Shown: positions 9,669 through 17,947, counted from the first letter of the stretch. The stretch is DNA of 64,000 nt from Actinoallomurus iriomotensis (GCF_030269445.1 NZ_BSTJ01000001.1:1451898-1515897), one strand, 5' to 3'. Translations and numbers: made by a program. The notes: a model not told the origin generated them from the letters alone.

Positions 9669-9872
9669 GGCCCTCCTTCGTCGGGGGGATGACCAGGCGC
9701 GCGTGCTCTTTGGTTCGCTCGCTCCGCTCGTTCACTGGCCCTCCTTCGTCGGGGGGATGACCAGGCGCGCGTGCTCTTTGGTTCGCTCGCTCCGCTCGTT
9801 CACTGGCCCTCCTTCGTCGGGGGGATGACCAGGCGCGCGTGTTCTCTGGTGCGTTCGCTCCGCTCGTTCACT
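9669..9872 (-). repeat. Three tandem 68-bp units, each a coupled 23-codon mini-ORF
   Basis: Units span 9669-9736, 9737-9804 and 9805-9872. The first two are nearly identical and the third is diverged. On the minus strand each unit reads GTG, 22 further codons and TGA, starting VNERSERT and ending with a Thr-Lys-Glu-Gly stretch. Its AAGGAGGGC is a ribosome binding site for the next GTG. Every stop overlaps the next start as GTGA, including the stop of the solute-binding gene at the upstream end and the GTG of the ATPase at the downstream end. A 72-nt cistron minus a 4-nt overlap gives the 68-bp period exactly. Confidence 0.85.
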
Positions 9873-11064
9873 TCTTGACCTTGCCGCTGCCGACGGTCCG
9901 GTCCCACTGGTCGAACGCGGCGACCTGCTGCTGGGCCGGCAGTGAGGTCTCCGTGGGGAACTTCGGGATCCACTGGTCGTACTCCGGCCGGCCGAACTGC
10001 TGGATGACCTGCTGCGACTTCTGCGGCGCCATCTGCACGGTGACACCGTTCACCGCCGGGCCCGGGTAGAAGTAGCCGTCGTCGTAGGCCTTCGCCTGCT
10101 GCTGCGGGGTGAGCATCCACTTGATCAGCTGGAGGTCCGCGGACAGCACGTCGGCGGAGACCCCGCGCGGCACGACGGCGTACTGCGCGTCGGTCACCCA
10201 GTGCATGCCCTTGAGGTACGCGACCTTGTCACCGGCCGGGACCTGGCCGAGCGCCCGCGGGTTGATGTCCCAGCCCGTCGTGGTGGCGATGATGTCGGCC
10301 GAGCCGTTGGCCAGGTTGGACATCGTCTCCGACGTCTTGGAGGGGTAGTAGTCGACGTACTTGGTGAGTTCCTGCAGGTACGACCAGGTCTTGGACCAGC
10401 CGGCCTTGGGGTCCTTCGGGTTGGAGTCGCCGAGGATGTAGGGCAGGCCCATGAGGAACGTACGGCCGGGGCCGGAGTTGGCGGGGCGGGCGTACTGGAA
10501 CTTCTTCGGGTGCGCCTTGGCCCAGGCGAGGAGCTCGTCCGCGGTCGCCGGCGGCTTGCTCACCGTCTTGGGGTTGTACTCGATCAGCGGCCCTGAGGGG
10601 TAGTAGACGACCTCGACGCCGTGGCCCTGGGCGAGTTCCTGCATCTTCTGCGCGGGAGCCTGGTAGTTCGCGTTGCCCAGGCGGCTCGCGTAGTCGTCGG
10701 TCTTGACCCACAGGTTCTGGTCGATGCCGGCGGACAGGGCGTCGGTGCCGGTCAGGACCAGGCCGATCTGCACCTGGCCGGCGCTCTGCTGAGCCTTGAT
10801 CTTGCCGGGCAGCTCGGGCGCCGTGGCGTTGGTGTAGGTGACCTTCTTGATCACCTTGGGGTGGGTCTTGACGAACTCGTCGATCATTCCCTTGGTGAGC
10901 TGGAGGTTGCCCGCCACATCGATGATGTTGAGGGTCACCGGGTTCTTCGGGTTGTCCGGCACATTGCCCGGGGTGAGGTCCTTGGCCCCGCCCCCCGCAT
11001 TCGGCGAGCCGCACGCGCCCGCCAGGACCAGCACCGCCGCGAGACACAACGTCTTCACACGCAT
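9868..11064 (-). CDS. Extracellular solute-binding lipoprotein
   Basis: 398 residues with a lipoprotein signal peptide: basic MRVK, a hydrophobic core and the lipobox LAGAC with Cys18. The mature part is a periplasmic-binding-protein-like fold of the family 1 type, with NIIDVAGNLQLTKGMIDEFVKTHP near its start. It should be anchored outside the membrane and deliver substrate to the two permeases. It begins 7 bp after the lacI-type gene and ends on the GTGA of the first mini-ORF unit. Given the enzymes downstream, the ligand is probably a uronic acid or oligouronide. This is an inference. Confidence 0.88.
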   Translation of the reverse strand: MRVKTLCLAAVLVLAGACGSPNAGGGAKDLTPGNVPDNPKNPVTLNIIDVAGNLQLTKGMIDEFVKTHPKVIKKVTYTNATAPELPGKIKAQQSAGQVQIGLVLTGTDALSAGIDQNLWVKTDDYASRLGNANYQAPAQKMQELAQGHGVEVVYYPSGPLIEYNPKTVSKPPATADELLAWAKAHPKKFQYARPANSGPGRTFLMGLPYILGDSNPKDPKAGWSKTWSYLQELTKYVDYYPSKTSETMSNLANGSADIIATTTGWDINPRALGQVPAGDKVAYLKGMHWVTDAQYAVVPRGVSADVLSADLQLIKWMLTPQQQAKAYDDGYFYPGPAVNGVTVQMAPQKSQQVIQQFGRPEYDQWIPKFPTETSLPAQQQVAAFDQWDRTVGSGKVKK

Positions 11065-11071
11065 CAGGGGA

Positions 11072-12070
11072 TTACCTTCCCGTCGGATCGCGCGGCACGG
11101 CGGTCGACGCCCGCACGATCAGCTGGCATTCGAGTCCCCGGCGGAGATCCCCCGCCTCGGCGCCGGTGACGTTCAGGAGGCTCACGAGCAGGTCGACGGC
11201 CGCGCGGCCTGCCCGTTCGTTCTGCATGGACACGGTGGTCAGCGGCGGGGTGGCCATGCCCGCCATCGGAATGTCGTCGAACCCGACGACGCTCATCTCC
11301 TTGGGTACGGACACGCCCCGATCGGCCAGCCGGGACATCACCCCGAGGGCCATCAGGTCGTTGTAGGCGATGATCGCCGTCACGCCCTCGGCGAGCGCCA
11401 GGTCGGCGGCGTGCGACCCACCCTCGAACCGCGGCGCGAACGGCCCCAGCTCCACCACCTCGATGTCCTGCCGGGCGGCGCGGCGCAGCCCGCGCCGGCG
11501 CTCCCGGTTCGACCACGAGGCGCGTGGCCCGCTCAGGTAGGCGACCCTGCGGTGCCCGAGAGCGGCGAGATGCTCGGCCGCCTGGCGCATGCCGCCCGCC
11601 GTGTCCATGAGGACGGCGGGCTGGTTTCGCACCTGCCGGTTGATGAGCACCAGGGACGTCGTGCCGACGACGCGTTCGAGCTGCGCCTCCGACATGCGTG
11701 AGGAGCAGAGGATGACGCCGTCGACCTGTTTGGCCATCGCCTGGACGAGGGCGATCTCCTCGGTGGCGTTCTCGTCGCAGTCCGCGAGGAAGACGGCATA
11801 GTCCGCCTCACGGGCCCGCGCCTGCACCCCCTTCAGAACGTTGGGAAAGAAGGGGTTGGACAGGTCGGGAACGATCACGCCCAGATTGCCGGTCTTGCCG
11901 GTGATCAGGCCTCGGGCGGCGCGGTTCGGCCGGTAACCCAGCCGCTCCGCGGTCGCCAGGACGTGGTGCCGGGTCTCGTCTCGCACCATCTCCGGCACGG
12001 TGAACGCCCGGGAGACGGTGGAGACCGAAACCCCCGCCTCACGGGCCACGTCCTGGATGGTCACCGGCAC
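11072..12070 (-). CDS. LacI family transcriptional regulator
   Basis: 332 residues. The N-terminal helix-turn-helix TIQDVAREAGVSVSTVSRAF and the hinge helix YRPNRAARGL are typical LacI features. A periplasmic-binding-protein-like effector domain follows from about residue 60 (GNLGVIVPDLSNPFFPNVL). The gene is first in the uronate operon, 7 bp before the lipoprotein gene, so it is transcribed with its probable targets. A 20-bp perfect palindrome at 12104-12123 lies 33 bp upstream of its start and is the likely operator. The effector is probably a uronate pathway intermediate, though no ligand can be read from the sequence. Confidence 0.92.
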   Translation of the reverse strand: MPVTIQDVAREAGVSVSTVSRAFTVPEMVRDETRHHVLATAERLGYRPNRAARGLITGKTGNLGVIVPDLSNPFFPNVLKGVQARAREADYAVFLADCDENATEEIALVQAMAKQVDGVILCSSRMSEAQLERVVGTTSLVLINRQVRNQPAVLMDTAGGMRQAAEHLAALGHRRVAYLSGPRASWSNRERRRGLRRAARQDIEVVELGPFAPRFEGGSHAADLALAEGVTAIIAYNDLMALGVMSRLADRGVSVPKEMSVVGFDDIPMAGMATPPLTTVSMQNERAGRAAVDLLVSLLNVTGAEAGDLRRGLECQLIVRASTAVPRDPTGR

Positions 12071-12103
12071 CGGATTCTCCTCCTGTGTTTCGGATGAGTG
12101 AAA

Positions 12104-12123
12104 CTCTGCAATCCTTTGCAGAG
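12104..12123. promoter_or_regulatory. Palindromic operator upstream of the uronate operon
   Basis: CTCTGCAATCCTTTGCAGAG is a perfect palindrome of two 8-bp arms around TCCT. It lies 33 bp before the lacI-type start. LacI family proteins bind such even-spaced palindromes, so autoregulation and control of the whole downstream operon are likely. Confidence 0.65.
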
Positions 12124-12885
12124 CGCGTCAATGTGACCTTTTGGCTATAAGACCCTTACCTTCGCTACCCGGGCTAAAGCGTTCGGGCGGCACCCGCCGC
12201 CGGCGGGCAGCGGCAGCTCGCGGGCCGAGGCCGACGGCCGCAGGACGGACGGCCTGCGGGCCCGTTTCGCCGATCACCGTGACCGCGGCCCAGCGTCTCA
12301 GCACGTGCCTATGGCCAGTGCGGGCGGCACTCCCTCCGGCACCCGCTCAAGCCAGGCGGTCAAGGCGTCGCCGCGGTTCCTCTTCCCTCCGAGAGCGACC
12401 GTCCACTGGCCTCGTTCCGGCGCTCGCGGGTCGGCGATCCCACACGGCATTCCCCCGGGCCTCTGCCGATGCCGGCCGGTGAAAGCCGTCCGGCGCACTC
12501 GCCCTCCCCGCCGAGAACGACCCGTCGCCACACCCGCGGACGGACGATCCCGCGGGCGCTCACCCACGTCACCGGACAGATCCGGCAGGACGGTGCTCCC
12601 CCGCTCGCCGTCCGGTCGCGCCTTCCCAGCACGCTCGTCGCCGCCCGTACGGCTCGGGAGGCGGTGGAGCGCAGACGCAGCTGGACCACCTCGCCGAACG
12701 CGGGGTCTGACGGCCCGATGGAGACCTTGAAGGACGCCGCCGTGGCCAGTGGTTCGGTCGGGCGGCGCTGTGGCGGCTCGCGCAGCGAAGCGTCGAGGCC
12801 AGGCCATCGGCCACCACCGGGGCTCCTCGCACGGACAGACCCGGATGTCGGCGTCGGAGCATCCGGCCTGCCGCCGATCGACGAC

Positions 12886-13394
12886 GAGCCGCGTCCCGGC
12901 CGTCCGGCGCGCCGATGCTCAGGCCGCCGTGGCCGGGGTCACACGCCGCCCGAGGGGCGGACGGATGTCGCCCAGGCCTCCAGACCCGGAACCAGGCAGC
13001 CCGGCTCAGCGGGAACCAGGAGATCACCTGCCAGGCCACGCGCGCCGCCGTCGCGGAGTTCGGCGGGCCCGAGCGGGTCGCCGAGGGATTCCGCGCCGAA
13101 CTGGCCGCCGCCCAGGCCCGCCGGGTCGTGCTTCCCCTGGTGACGGCCGGCCCGCAGATCGGCGGCCTGAGGACGGTCACCGCCCAGGAATATCCCAGCC
13201 CGCGATCGGCGGAGCCGCGTCCCGGCCGGCCGTCCGACGCGCCGGTACTCGGGCCGCCGAAGCCCGATCCGAGGAGAACGCGAGGAAACCAGCAAAGATA
13301 CCGAGCTCGCGTCCAAGAGCATCCCGACCCCTACGCAGCCGACGCGCGAGCCGCATACCGGCCAGCCGTCCGACGCGCCGGTGCTGAGGCCGCC
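12886..13394. repeat. Three dispersed diverged copies of a 43-47-bp sequence
   Basis: Copies lie at 12886-12928, 13212-13258 and 13348-13394. Each runs from GAGCCGC through GGCC, CCGTCCG and GCGCCG to GGCCGCC. Copies 2 and 3 match best. They flank the gene remnant and may mark old duplication or recombination. No function is visible. Confidence 0.55.
13035..13184 (+). pseudogene. Remnant resembling a permease-prefix (HAAS-type) domain protein
   Basis: About 50 codons read with good protein character: RAAVAEFGGPERVAEGF, then AELAAAQARR, followed by a short hydrophobic stretch. This pattern (conserved EFG-x-P, an acidic helix, the AELAAAQARR helix, then a membrane segment) resembles actinobacterial HAAS/permease-prefix proteins. 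There is no plausible start and the sequence turns to nonsense downstream, so it looks like a broken fragment. The family assignment is from memory of the pattern and is tentative. Confidence 0.35.
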
Positions 13395-13401
13395 GGGTCC
13401 C

Positions 13402-13992
13402 TCAGGCTCCGCCGAGGAGGATCCGGGTGTTGTCCCAGCCTTCCAGGCCCGGGTCCAGGCGAGCCAAGTCGGCGGGGGTGCGGAGGCGGTGCCAGCCGGG
13501 GCCGGAGCGTACGGCTCCCGGGCGGGCGGCCGCGGCGCGCAGGCGGCTCGGGGCGTCGTCCGTGTTCAGGTCGACGTCCTCCAGCCACGGCGGCGCGGGC
13601 AGGCGGGCGGCCAGGGCGACCAGGCCGCCGCCCTTCGCCGGGCAGAGGGCGACCTCTCCCCCGCCCAGGGAGCGGAACAGCTTGCCGAGCAGCAGCGACG
13701 GCAGGTCGGGGGCGTCGTGGGCGACCACGGCCGCCTGGTCGGCGCCGAGGTCCGCCAGCGCGTCGAGCAGCGGGCGCAGGCCGGTGGTCCGGACGATCTC
13801 GGTGCCCGGCCAGGTGATCGCCTCGGCCTCGGGGTCGGGGCCGGTCAGGGCCAGGACCGGTGTGACGAACTCCAGTCCGGCGACGACCTCGTAGGTGTCC
13901 TCCAGCACGGCGAGCCGGAACTCCGCCGGGTCGGCGCCGGGCGGGGTCGCGACCTCGTCTCCGGCCAGGACGGCGACGAAGCGTGAGGTCAC
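13402..13992 (-). CDS. DUF2064-like nucleotidyl/glycosyl transferase fold protein
   Basis: 196 residues. The segments VLALTGPDPEAEA, LLDALADLGADQAAVVAHDAPDLPS and ALCPAKGGGLVALA followed by VDLNTDDAPSRL resemble the DUF2064/CofC-like GT-A fold. In that fold an Asp near DAPDLP sits at the nucleotide-sugar site. The start is GTG at 13992, overlapping the TGA of the metallopeptidase gene (GTGA), so the two are co-translated. The specific reaction is unknown. CofC-type guanylyltransferases are relatives, but no cofactor F420 genes are nearby. Confidence 0.6.
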   Translation of the reverse strand: MTSRFVAVLAGDEVATPPGADPAEFRLAVLEDTYEVVAGLEFVTPVLALTGPDPEAEAITWPGTEIVRTTGLRPLLDALADLGADQAAVVAHDAPDLPSLLLGKLFRSLGGGEVALCPAKGGGLVALAARLPAPPWLEDVDLNTDDAPSRLRAAAARPGAVRSGPGWHRLRTPADLARLDPGLEGWDNTRILLGGA

Positions 13993-14519
13993 GTGACGGG
14001 CTCTCCGTCCGCCAGCGGCAGGCTCGCGGTGGCGGCGACGCCTTCGAGGTAACCGCGCGCACGCTCGGTGCGGGGGTAGCGGTTGACCAGTTTCCAGAAC
14101 GCCGGGCCGTGGCCGGGCTCGATGAGGTGGGTCAGCTCGTGCAGGAGGACGTAGTCGACCACCCAGCCGGGCATGCCGCGCAGCTGGGCGGAGAGCCGGA
14201 TGGTGCCGTCTTCGGGCGTGCAGGAACCCCAGCGGCTGCGCTGGTTGCCGACCCAGCGTACGCTCGCCGGCGCGGCTCGGCCGTCGAGGTAGCGTGACGC
14301 GAGTTCGCGGGCACGGTCGAACAGCGCCGCGTCGCTCGGCCGCCGGCGCGCCTCGCGCCGCGCCAGCCGTTCGAGCACGGTCGCGATCCATTCCTGCTCT
14401 TCGGCGTCGCTCAGCCCGGCCGGCATCATCACGACCGTCTTGTCGCCGTCGCGGCGCGCGGTGACCGTGCGACGGCGCCGGGAACTGCGACGAACCTCTA
14501 TCTCGCCTGTGGGGGGCAC
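13989..14519 (-). CDS. YgjP/M48-type metallopeptidase
   Basis: 176 residues. [22 protein letters not shown] carries the HExxH zinc motif (HELTH) with a downstream GHGPAFW His, and [20 protein letters not shown] is the conserved segment before it. This is the YgjP-like DUF45 family, cytosolic putative zinc proteases of unknown substrate. It is the first gene of a two-gene leftward unit, coupled by GTGA to the DUF2064-like gene. Its upstream region holds the DnaA-box-like cluster. Confidence 0.85.
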   Translation of the reverse strand: MPPTGEIEVRRSSRRRRTVTARRDGDKTVVMMPAGLSDAEEQEWIATVLERLARREARRRPSDAALFDRARELASRYLDGRAAPASVRWVGNQRSRWGSCTPEDGTIRLSAQLRGMPGWVVDYVLLHELTHLIEPGHGPAFWKLVNRYPRTERARGYLEGVAATASLPLADGEPVT

Positions 14520-14545
14520 CGTAGCACCGTACCGAAAACTTTGTT

Positions 14546-14686
14546 TTCTCCACAGGGGGTGGATCGCATCGATGCAGGTAGATCAGGGGTAATTGAATCA
14601 TCCCCAGGGCTATCCACACCCATGTGCGCAGGTTGTCCACAGGGACGCTCCGGCCTGTCCCCACCGGGTCCCCAGGGCCGTCCACA
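14546..14686 (+). promoter_or_regulatory. Cluster of four DnaA-box-like sites
   Basis: Four similar 9-mers share one orientation: TTCTCCACA (14546-14554), CTATCCACA (14610-14618), TTGTCCACA (14633-14641) and CCGTCCACA (14678-14686). TTGTCCACA is the actinobacterial DnaA consensus, and the others differ from it at one or two positions, all within the first three bases. They fall within the 315-bp intergenic gap 14520-14834, which holds no gene. No dnaA, dnaN or other origin gene is near, so this is unlikely to be oriC. Confidence 0.55.
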
Positions 14687-14834
14687 GGCTCTCGTTGACT
14701 CCCGTCCGACCCTCCTCCTAGCGTCACGCGCACCGGGGGTCCCCGCGGCGCACGGGACGGCCGCCGACTGGGAAGGGGGTGGCCGAACCGGCGCACGGGG
14801 GCTTTCCGGGCCGGCCCCACCCATGGGCGGGGCC

Positions 14835-15623
14835 TCAGCGGCCCGTGAACCTCGGTGCGCGCCTCTCGCGCTGCGCGGCGATGCCCTCGGCGAGATCCGC
14901 CGAGGCCATGGTCACCGGCTGGGCCAGCGACTCCCACCGCAGGGCCGCCTCCAGGCTCGGCTGCCCGCCGTCGGCCAGGGCGGCCTTGGTCAGGCGGGTG
15001 GCGACCGGCGCCTGCTCGGCGATCCGCGCGGCGACCTCGAGCGCCACGTCGAGCACCTTCTCGCGCGGCACCGCGCGGTTGACCATCCCGTGCGCCGCCG
15101 CCTCCTCTCCGGTCACCACGCGGCCGGTGAAGAGCATCTCCCGGGCCAGCGGCAGGCCGCCCGTCTCGGGCAGCAGGTACGTCGCGGCCATGCCCGGGTG
15201 GATGCCCAGCCGGGTGAACGGCGCGACCAGCTTGGCGTCGGAGGCGGCGTACCGCAGGTCACAGGCCAGGGCGAGGCACAGGCCGGCGCCGACGGCGGCG
15301 CCGTTGACCGCGGCGACCGTGGGCACCTCCAGGTCGCGCACCGACAGCCAGGTGCGGTAGAAGCCGAGCATGTGATCGCGGAGCGGGGGCACGTCGACCT
15401 GGCCGCGATCGGCGATCCAGCCCAGGTCGCCGCCGGAGGAGAAGGCACTGCCGGCGCCGGTGACGACGACGCAGCGCACCCCGGCGTCCTCCCGGAGACC
15501 GGCGATGGCCTCGCGCCAGGCGGAGGTCATCGTCTCGGACATCGCGTTGCGCCGGGCGGGGTCATCGAGGGTGAGCACGACGATCCCGTCGGAACGCCGA
15601 TCCACCCGCAGCCGTTCGCTCAT
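14835..15623 (-). CDS. Enoyl-CoA hydratase/isomerase family protein
   Basis: 262 residues from ATG at 15623. The crotonase fold is clear: the N-terminal [18 protein letters not shown], the oxyanion-hole segments [12 protein letters not shown] and [20 protein letters not shown], and the C-terminal helix ending RRAPRFTGR. It hydrates or isomerises enoyl-CoA thioesters in fatty or aromatic acid breakdown; the substrate cannot be told. Two in-frame 69-bp repeat units precede it. Translation could therefore also start at 15692 or 15761 and add 23 or 46 residues beginning MSERSER. Each possible start has GAAGGAGG upstream. Confidence 0.87.
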   Translation of the reverse strand: MSERLRVDRRSDGIVVLTLDDPARRNAMSETMTSAWREAIAGLREDAGVRCVVVTGAGSAFSSGGDLGWIADRGQVDVPPLRDHMLGFYRTWLSVRDLEVPTVAAVNGAAVGAGLCLALACDLRYAASDAKLVAPFTRLGIHPGMAATYLLPETGGLPLAREMLFTGRVVTGEEAAAHGMVNRAVPREKVLDVALEVAARIAEQAPVATRLTKAALADGGQPSLEAALRWESLAQPVTMASADLAEGIAAQRERRAPRFTGR

Positions 15624-15761
15624 GCGTCCTCCTTCGTCGGAGGAGAGACCAGGCGCACTGTGCTTGTCGATTCGCTCACTCCGTTCGCTCATGCGTCCTC
15701 CTTCGTCGGAGGAGAGACCAGGCGCACCGTGCTCGTCGATTCGCTCGCTCCGTTCGCTCAT
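15623..15761 (-). repeat. Two tandem 69-bp SERSER units with ribosome-site hairpins
   Basis: Unit starts are at minus-strand ATGs 15761, 15692 and 15623, exactly 69 bp apart. Each unit reads in frame as MSERSERI through a Ser-Ser-Asp-Glu-Gly-Gly-Arg end with no stop. The GGAGG before each ATG is preceded by CCTCC across a 6-nt loop, so the ribosome site can be hidden in a short hairpin. Base-level similarity to the 68-bp units at 9669-9872 (CTCCTTCGTCGG, GACCAGGCGC, TTCGCTC) shows that they belong to one repeat family. Confidence 0.8.
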
Positions 15762-15962
15762 GGCCGGAGGGTATTGGGCTCGGGCCGTCCCGGCGAGCGC
15801 CCTAGTGAGAAAGCACACACTTACGCGATTTGGCAGGTCACCTATGCTCACGGGTGCACGCGCCGAACATCTGGCGGATATCGGTATGGACGCGTGACGT
15901 CTCTCACGCAGAATGAAAGACGTGCCACCCCCACACGGATGCGCGAACAAGCAGGTAGGCGA

Positions 15963-17312
15963 ATGAGCGATCTTCCCCGTCGCGCCGTGACGCGGACCGC
16001 CAAACTGGCGTCTCTCCCGATCGGCTTCGCTGGGCGTACGGCCCTCGGCGTCGGCAAGCGCACCTTCGGCAAGTCCGCCGAGCTGGTCGCGCTGGAGATC
16101 CAGCAGCGTACGGCCGATCAGCTGTTCAAGGTGCTCGGCGAGCTCAAGGGCGGAGCGATGAAGCTCGGCCAGATGCTGTCGATCTTCGAGGCGGCCCTTC
16201 CACCGGAGCTCGCGGGGCCGTACCGCGCGACGCTCACCCGGCTGCAGGAGGCGGCTCCCCCGCTGCCCGCCCGTACGGTGCACCGGGTCCTGACCGAAGG
16301 CCTCGGCGAGGACTGGCAGTCGCTGTTCGCCGAGTTCGACGACCGGCCGGCCGCGGCGGCCTCCATCGGCCAGGTCCACAAGGCGGTCTGGCACGACGGC
16401 CGTACGGTCGCGGTCAAGGTGCAGTACCCCGGCGCGGGCAAGGCGCTGCTGAGCGACTTCAACCAGCTCGCCCGGCTGGGCCGGCTGTTCGCGGTGCTGA
16501 TGCCGGGGCTGGACATGAAGGCGATGCTCGCCGAGGTCAAGGAGCGCGTCAGCGAGGAGCTCGACTACACGGTCGAGGCCGAGTCCCAGCAGATCTTCGC
16601 CGAGGCGTACGCGGACGACCCCGACATCTACGTTCCCGAGGTCGTCGCCCAGTCGGGCCACGTGCTCGTCACCGAGTGGATGGACGGCACTCCGCTGTCG
16701 GCGATCATCGCGGACGGCACTCAGGAGCAGCGCGACCACGCGGGCCTGTTGTACTGCCGTTTCCTGTTCTCGGGCCCGGCGCGCTGCGGTCTGCTGCACG
16801 CCGACCCGCACCCGGGCAACTTCCGGCTGCTCGACGACGGGCGCCTGGGCGTGATCGACTTCGGCGCCGTCGACCGGCTGCCGGGCGGGTTCCACCGGCG
16901 CATCGGCGTGCTCATGCGGATCGGCACGCTCCTCGACATCGACCAGATCATGAAGGCGCTGCGCGAAGAGGACTTCATCCGCGAGGGCGTCGAGGTCGAC
17001 CCGGAGTCGCTGCAGGCGTTCATCGTCCCGATCGCCGAGCCGCTGATCGAGGACACGTTCAAGTTCAGCCGCGAGTGGCTACGGCAGGAGTTCGCGCGGG
17101 TGACGGACCTGCGGCCGACGAACGTCGTGCGTCAGCTGAACCTGCCGCCCTCGTACGTGCTGATCCACCGCGTGGTCGCGGCCGGCACGGGCGTGCTGTG
17201 CCAGCTCGAGGCCGAGGGCCCGTTCCGCGGCGAGGCACTGCACTGGGTGCCGGGCTTCGCCGACGACGACCCGGACGGGTCGGAAGAGGGCTCCGAAGAG
17301 ATCGCCAGCTGA
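15963..17312 (+). CDS. ABC1/UbiB (AarF) family atypical kinase
   Basis: 449 residues. The family KxGQ motif is in [10 protein letters not shown], the nucleotide-site lysine in VAVKVQYPG, the catalytic loop in [11 protein letters not shown] and the metal-binding Asp in VIDFGAVDR. UbiB-type proteins are atypical ATPases or kinases linked to quinone or other isoprenoid lipid metabolism; their substrate in actinomycetes is not settled. ATG at 15963 is chosen with a weak AGGTAGG upstream. An in-frame ATG 24 bp earlier is possible. It is a single-gene rightward unit facing a small leftward gene. Confidence 0.9.
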   Translation: MSDLPRRAVTRTAKLASLPIGFAGRTALGVGKRTFGKSAELVALEIQQRTADQLFKVLGELKGGAMKLGQMLSIFEAALPPELAGPYRATLTRLQEAAPPLPARTVHRVLTEGLGEDWQSLFAEFDDRPAAAASIGQVHKAVWHDGRTVAVKVQYPGAGKALLSDFNQLARLGRLFAVLMPGLDMKAMLAEVKERVSEELDYTVEAESQQIFAEAYADDPDIYVPEVVAQSGHVLVTEWMDGTPLSAIIADGTQEQRDHAGLLYCRFLFSGPARCGLLHADPHPGNFRLLDDGRLGVIDFGAVDRLPGGFHRRIGVLMRIGTLLDIDQIMKALREEDFIREGVEVDPESLQAFIVPIAEPLIEDTFKFSREWLRQEFARVTDLRPTNVVRQLNLPPSYVLIHRVVAAGTGVLCQLEAEGPFRGEALHWVPGFADDDPDGSEEGSEEIAS

Positions 17313-17315
17313 GCG

Positions 17316-17468
17316 TTACCAGTAGACCTGGTCGAGCCGGCCCTCGATCGAACGGATGTTGTCGCGGCTGCACCGGTCGCACAGGTGCCGCAGGCCCCGC
17401 TCGGTGACATCGGTGGTCCAGCCGAGCGGTGACTCGGCGGTGGTTCCACAGGACGTGCAGCTGACCAT
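17316..17468 (-). CDS. 50-aa zinc-ribbon-like small protein
   Basis: Begins MVSCTSCGTTAESPLGW and contains CDRC, giving two Cys-x2-Cys pairs about 30 residues apart, a pattern for one structural zinc. ATG at 17468 is supported by AAGGGGGAG 8 bp upstream. Longer frames upstream are not protein-like. Similar short zinc-ribbon proteins are common next to actinobacterial housekeeping genes and have no assigned role. It ends 3 bp from the stop of the convergent UbiB-like gene. Confidence 0.75.
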   Translation of the reverse strand: MVSCTSCGTTAESPLGWTTDVTERGLRHLCDRCSRDNIRSIEGRLDQVYW

Positions 17469-17672
17469 GCCGGTCGCTCCCCCTTGTTCGTCGGCCTTGT
17501 TCCAAGCATCACCGATCGACCGCTTCGGCGGAAGCGAAACGCGGTGACGTTGGCCAACGCGTTGCCTCCACCAGGAGTTTCGGGTCCTCGGAGGCGGCGA
17601 GCGCACGATTCCGCAGTCCGTGCCGTCCCCTGGCCGCGCTCTGAGCCGCCGAAAGGACTCCTCGAAACGCCG

Positions 17673-17704
17673 CGGGACCCCCGGCCGTGGTGCCGGGGGT
17701 CCCG
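17673..17704 (-). terminator. Hairpin terminator after the whiB7 unit
   Basis: A perfect 13-bp stem (CGGGACCCCCGGC and its complement) encloses a 6-nt loop. It lies 34 bp past the stop of the leftward gene at 17738. The downstream T-run is weak, as is common in GC-rich actinomycetes. Confidence 0.75.
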
Positions 17705-17737
17705 TCTTCCTTCAGGAGGCGCTCTCGGGCGAACCCG

Positions 17738-17947
17738 TCAGCGCGCGGTCAGCAGGCGCCGGACGCGGGCGGCGGTCAGCTCGGCGTCGCGGCGGGCCCG
17801 GCGTGCGGCCCGGGCCTGGGCGATGCCGCGCCGACGCGCTACCTCGCGCTCGGCGTCACGTATTCGCTCCTGGGACAGTTCAATGCTGAGCAAGCTCATC
17901 TTCTGCTCTTTCTCGGTACGTGCGGTCTCGGTCGGTCGGCGGGTCAT
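17738..17947 (-). CDS. 69-aa basic small protein coupled to whiB7
   Basis: The product is rich in Arg, Ala and Glu, and SLLSIELSQERIRDAEREVA predicts a long helix or coiled coil. ATG at 17947 overlaps the TGA of whiB7 (ATGA), so it is probably translated with it. An internal ATG at codon 17 (MSLLSIEL) is an alternative start. I do not recognise a family. Its position suggests co-expression with WhiB7 under antibiotic or redox stress. Confidence 0.6.
   Translation of the reverse strand: MTRRPTETARTEKEQKMSLLSIELSQERIRDAEREVARRRGIAQARAARRARRDAELTAARVRRLLTAR

Larger units (their letters stand above)
12124..13401. other. 1.3-kb degenerate non-coding region
   Basis: Long frames exist on both strands only because the DNA is GC-rich; none gives a protein with normal composition or recognisable folds. 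The stretch holds one gene remnant (13035-13184) and three diverged copies of a 43-47-bp sequence. It separates the uronate operon from the next leftward gene. The simplest reading is decayed coding DNA. Confidence 0.55.

Noticed and set aside
9732-10120. Proteins of about 100 residues ending in the 68-bp unit peptide
   Set aside because: Their N-terminal parts are other-frame readings of the solute-binding gene. The real units are 23 codons each with their own ribosome sites.
12141-13817. Several long open frames on both strands
   Set aside because: They are rich in Arg, Pro, Ser and Gly with no fold or motif, and overlap each other; this is the usual artefact of GC-rich DNA. Only about 50 codons at 13035-13184 look protein-derived.
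14546-14686. Chromosomal origin of replication
   Set aside because: The DnaA-box-like sites are few, and no dnaA, dnaN, recF or rpmH gene is near, so an oriC call is not supported.
14835-16895. A 686-residue leftward protein including the enoyl-CoA hydratase
   Set aside because: The part beyond 15761 is antisense to the UbiB-like gene and has shadow composition. Only the 15761, 15692 and 15623 starts are plausible.
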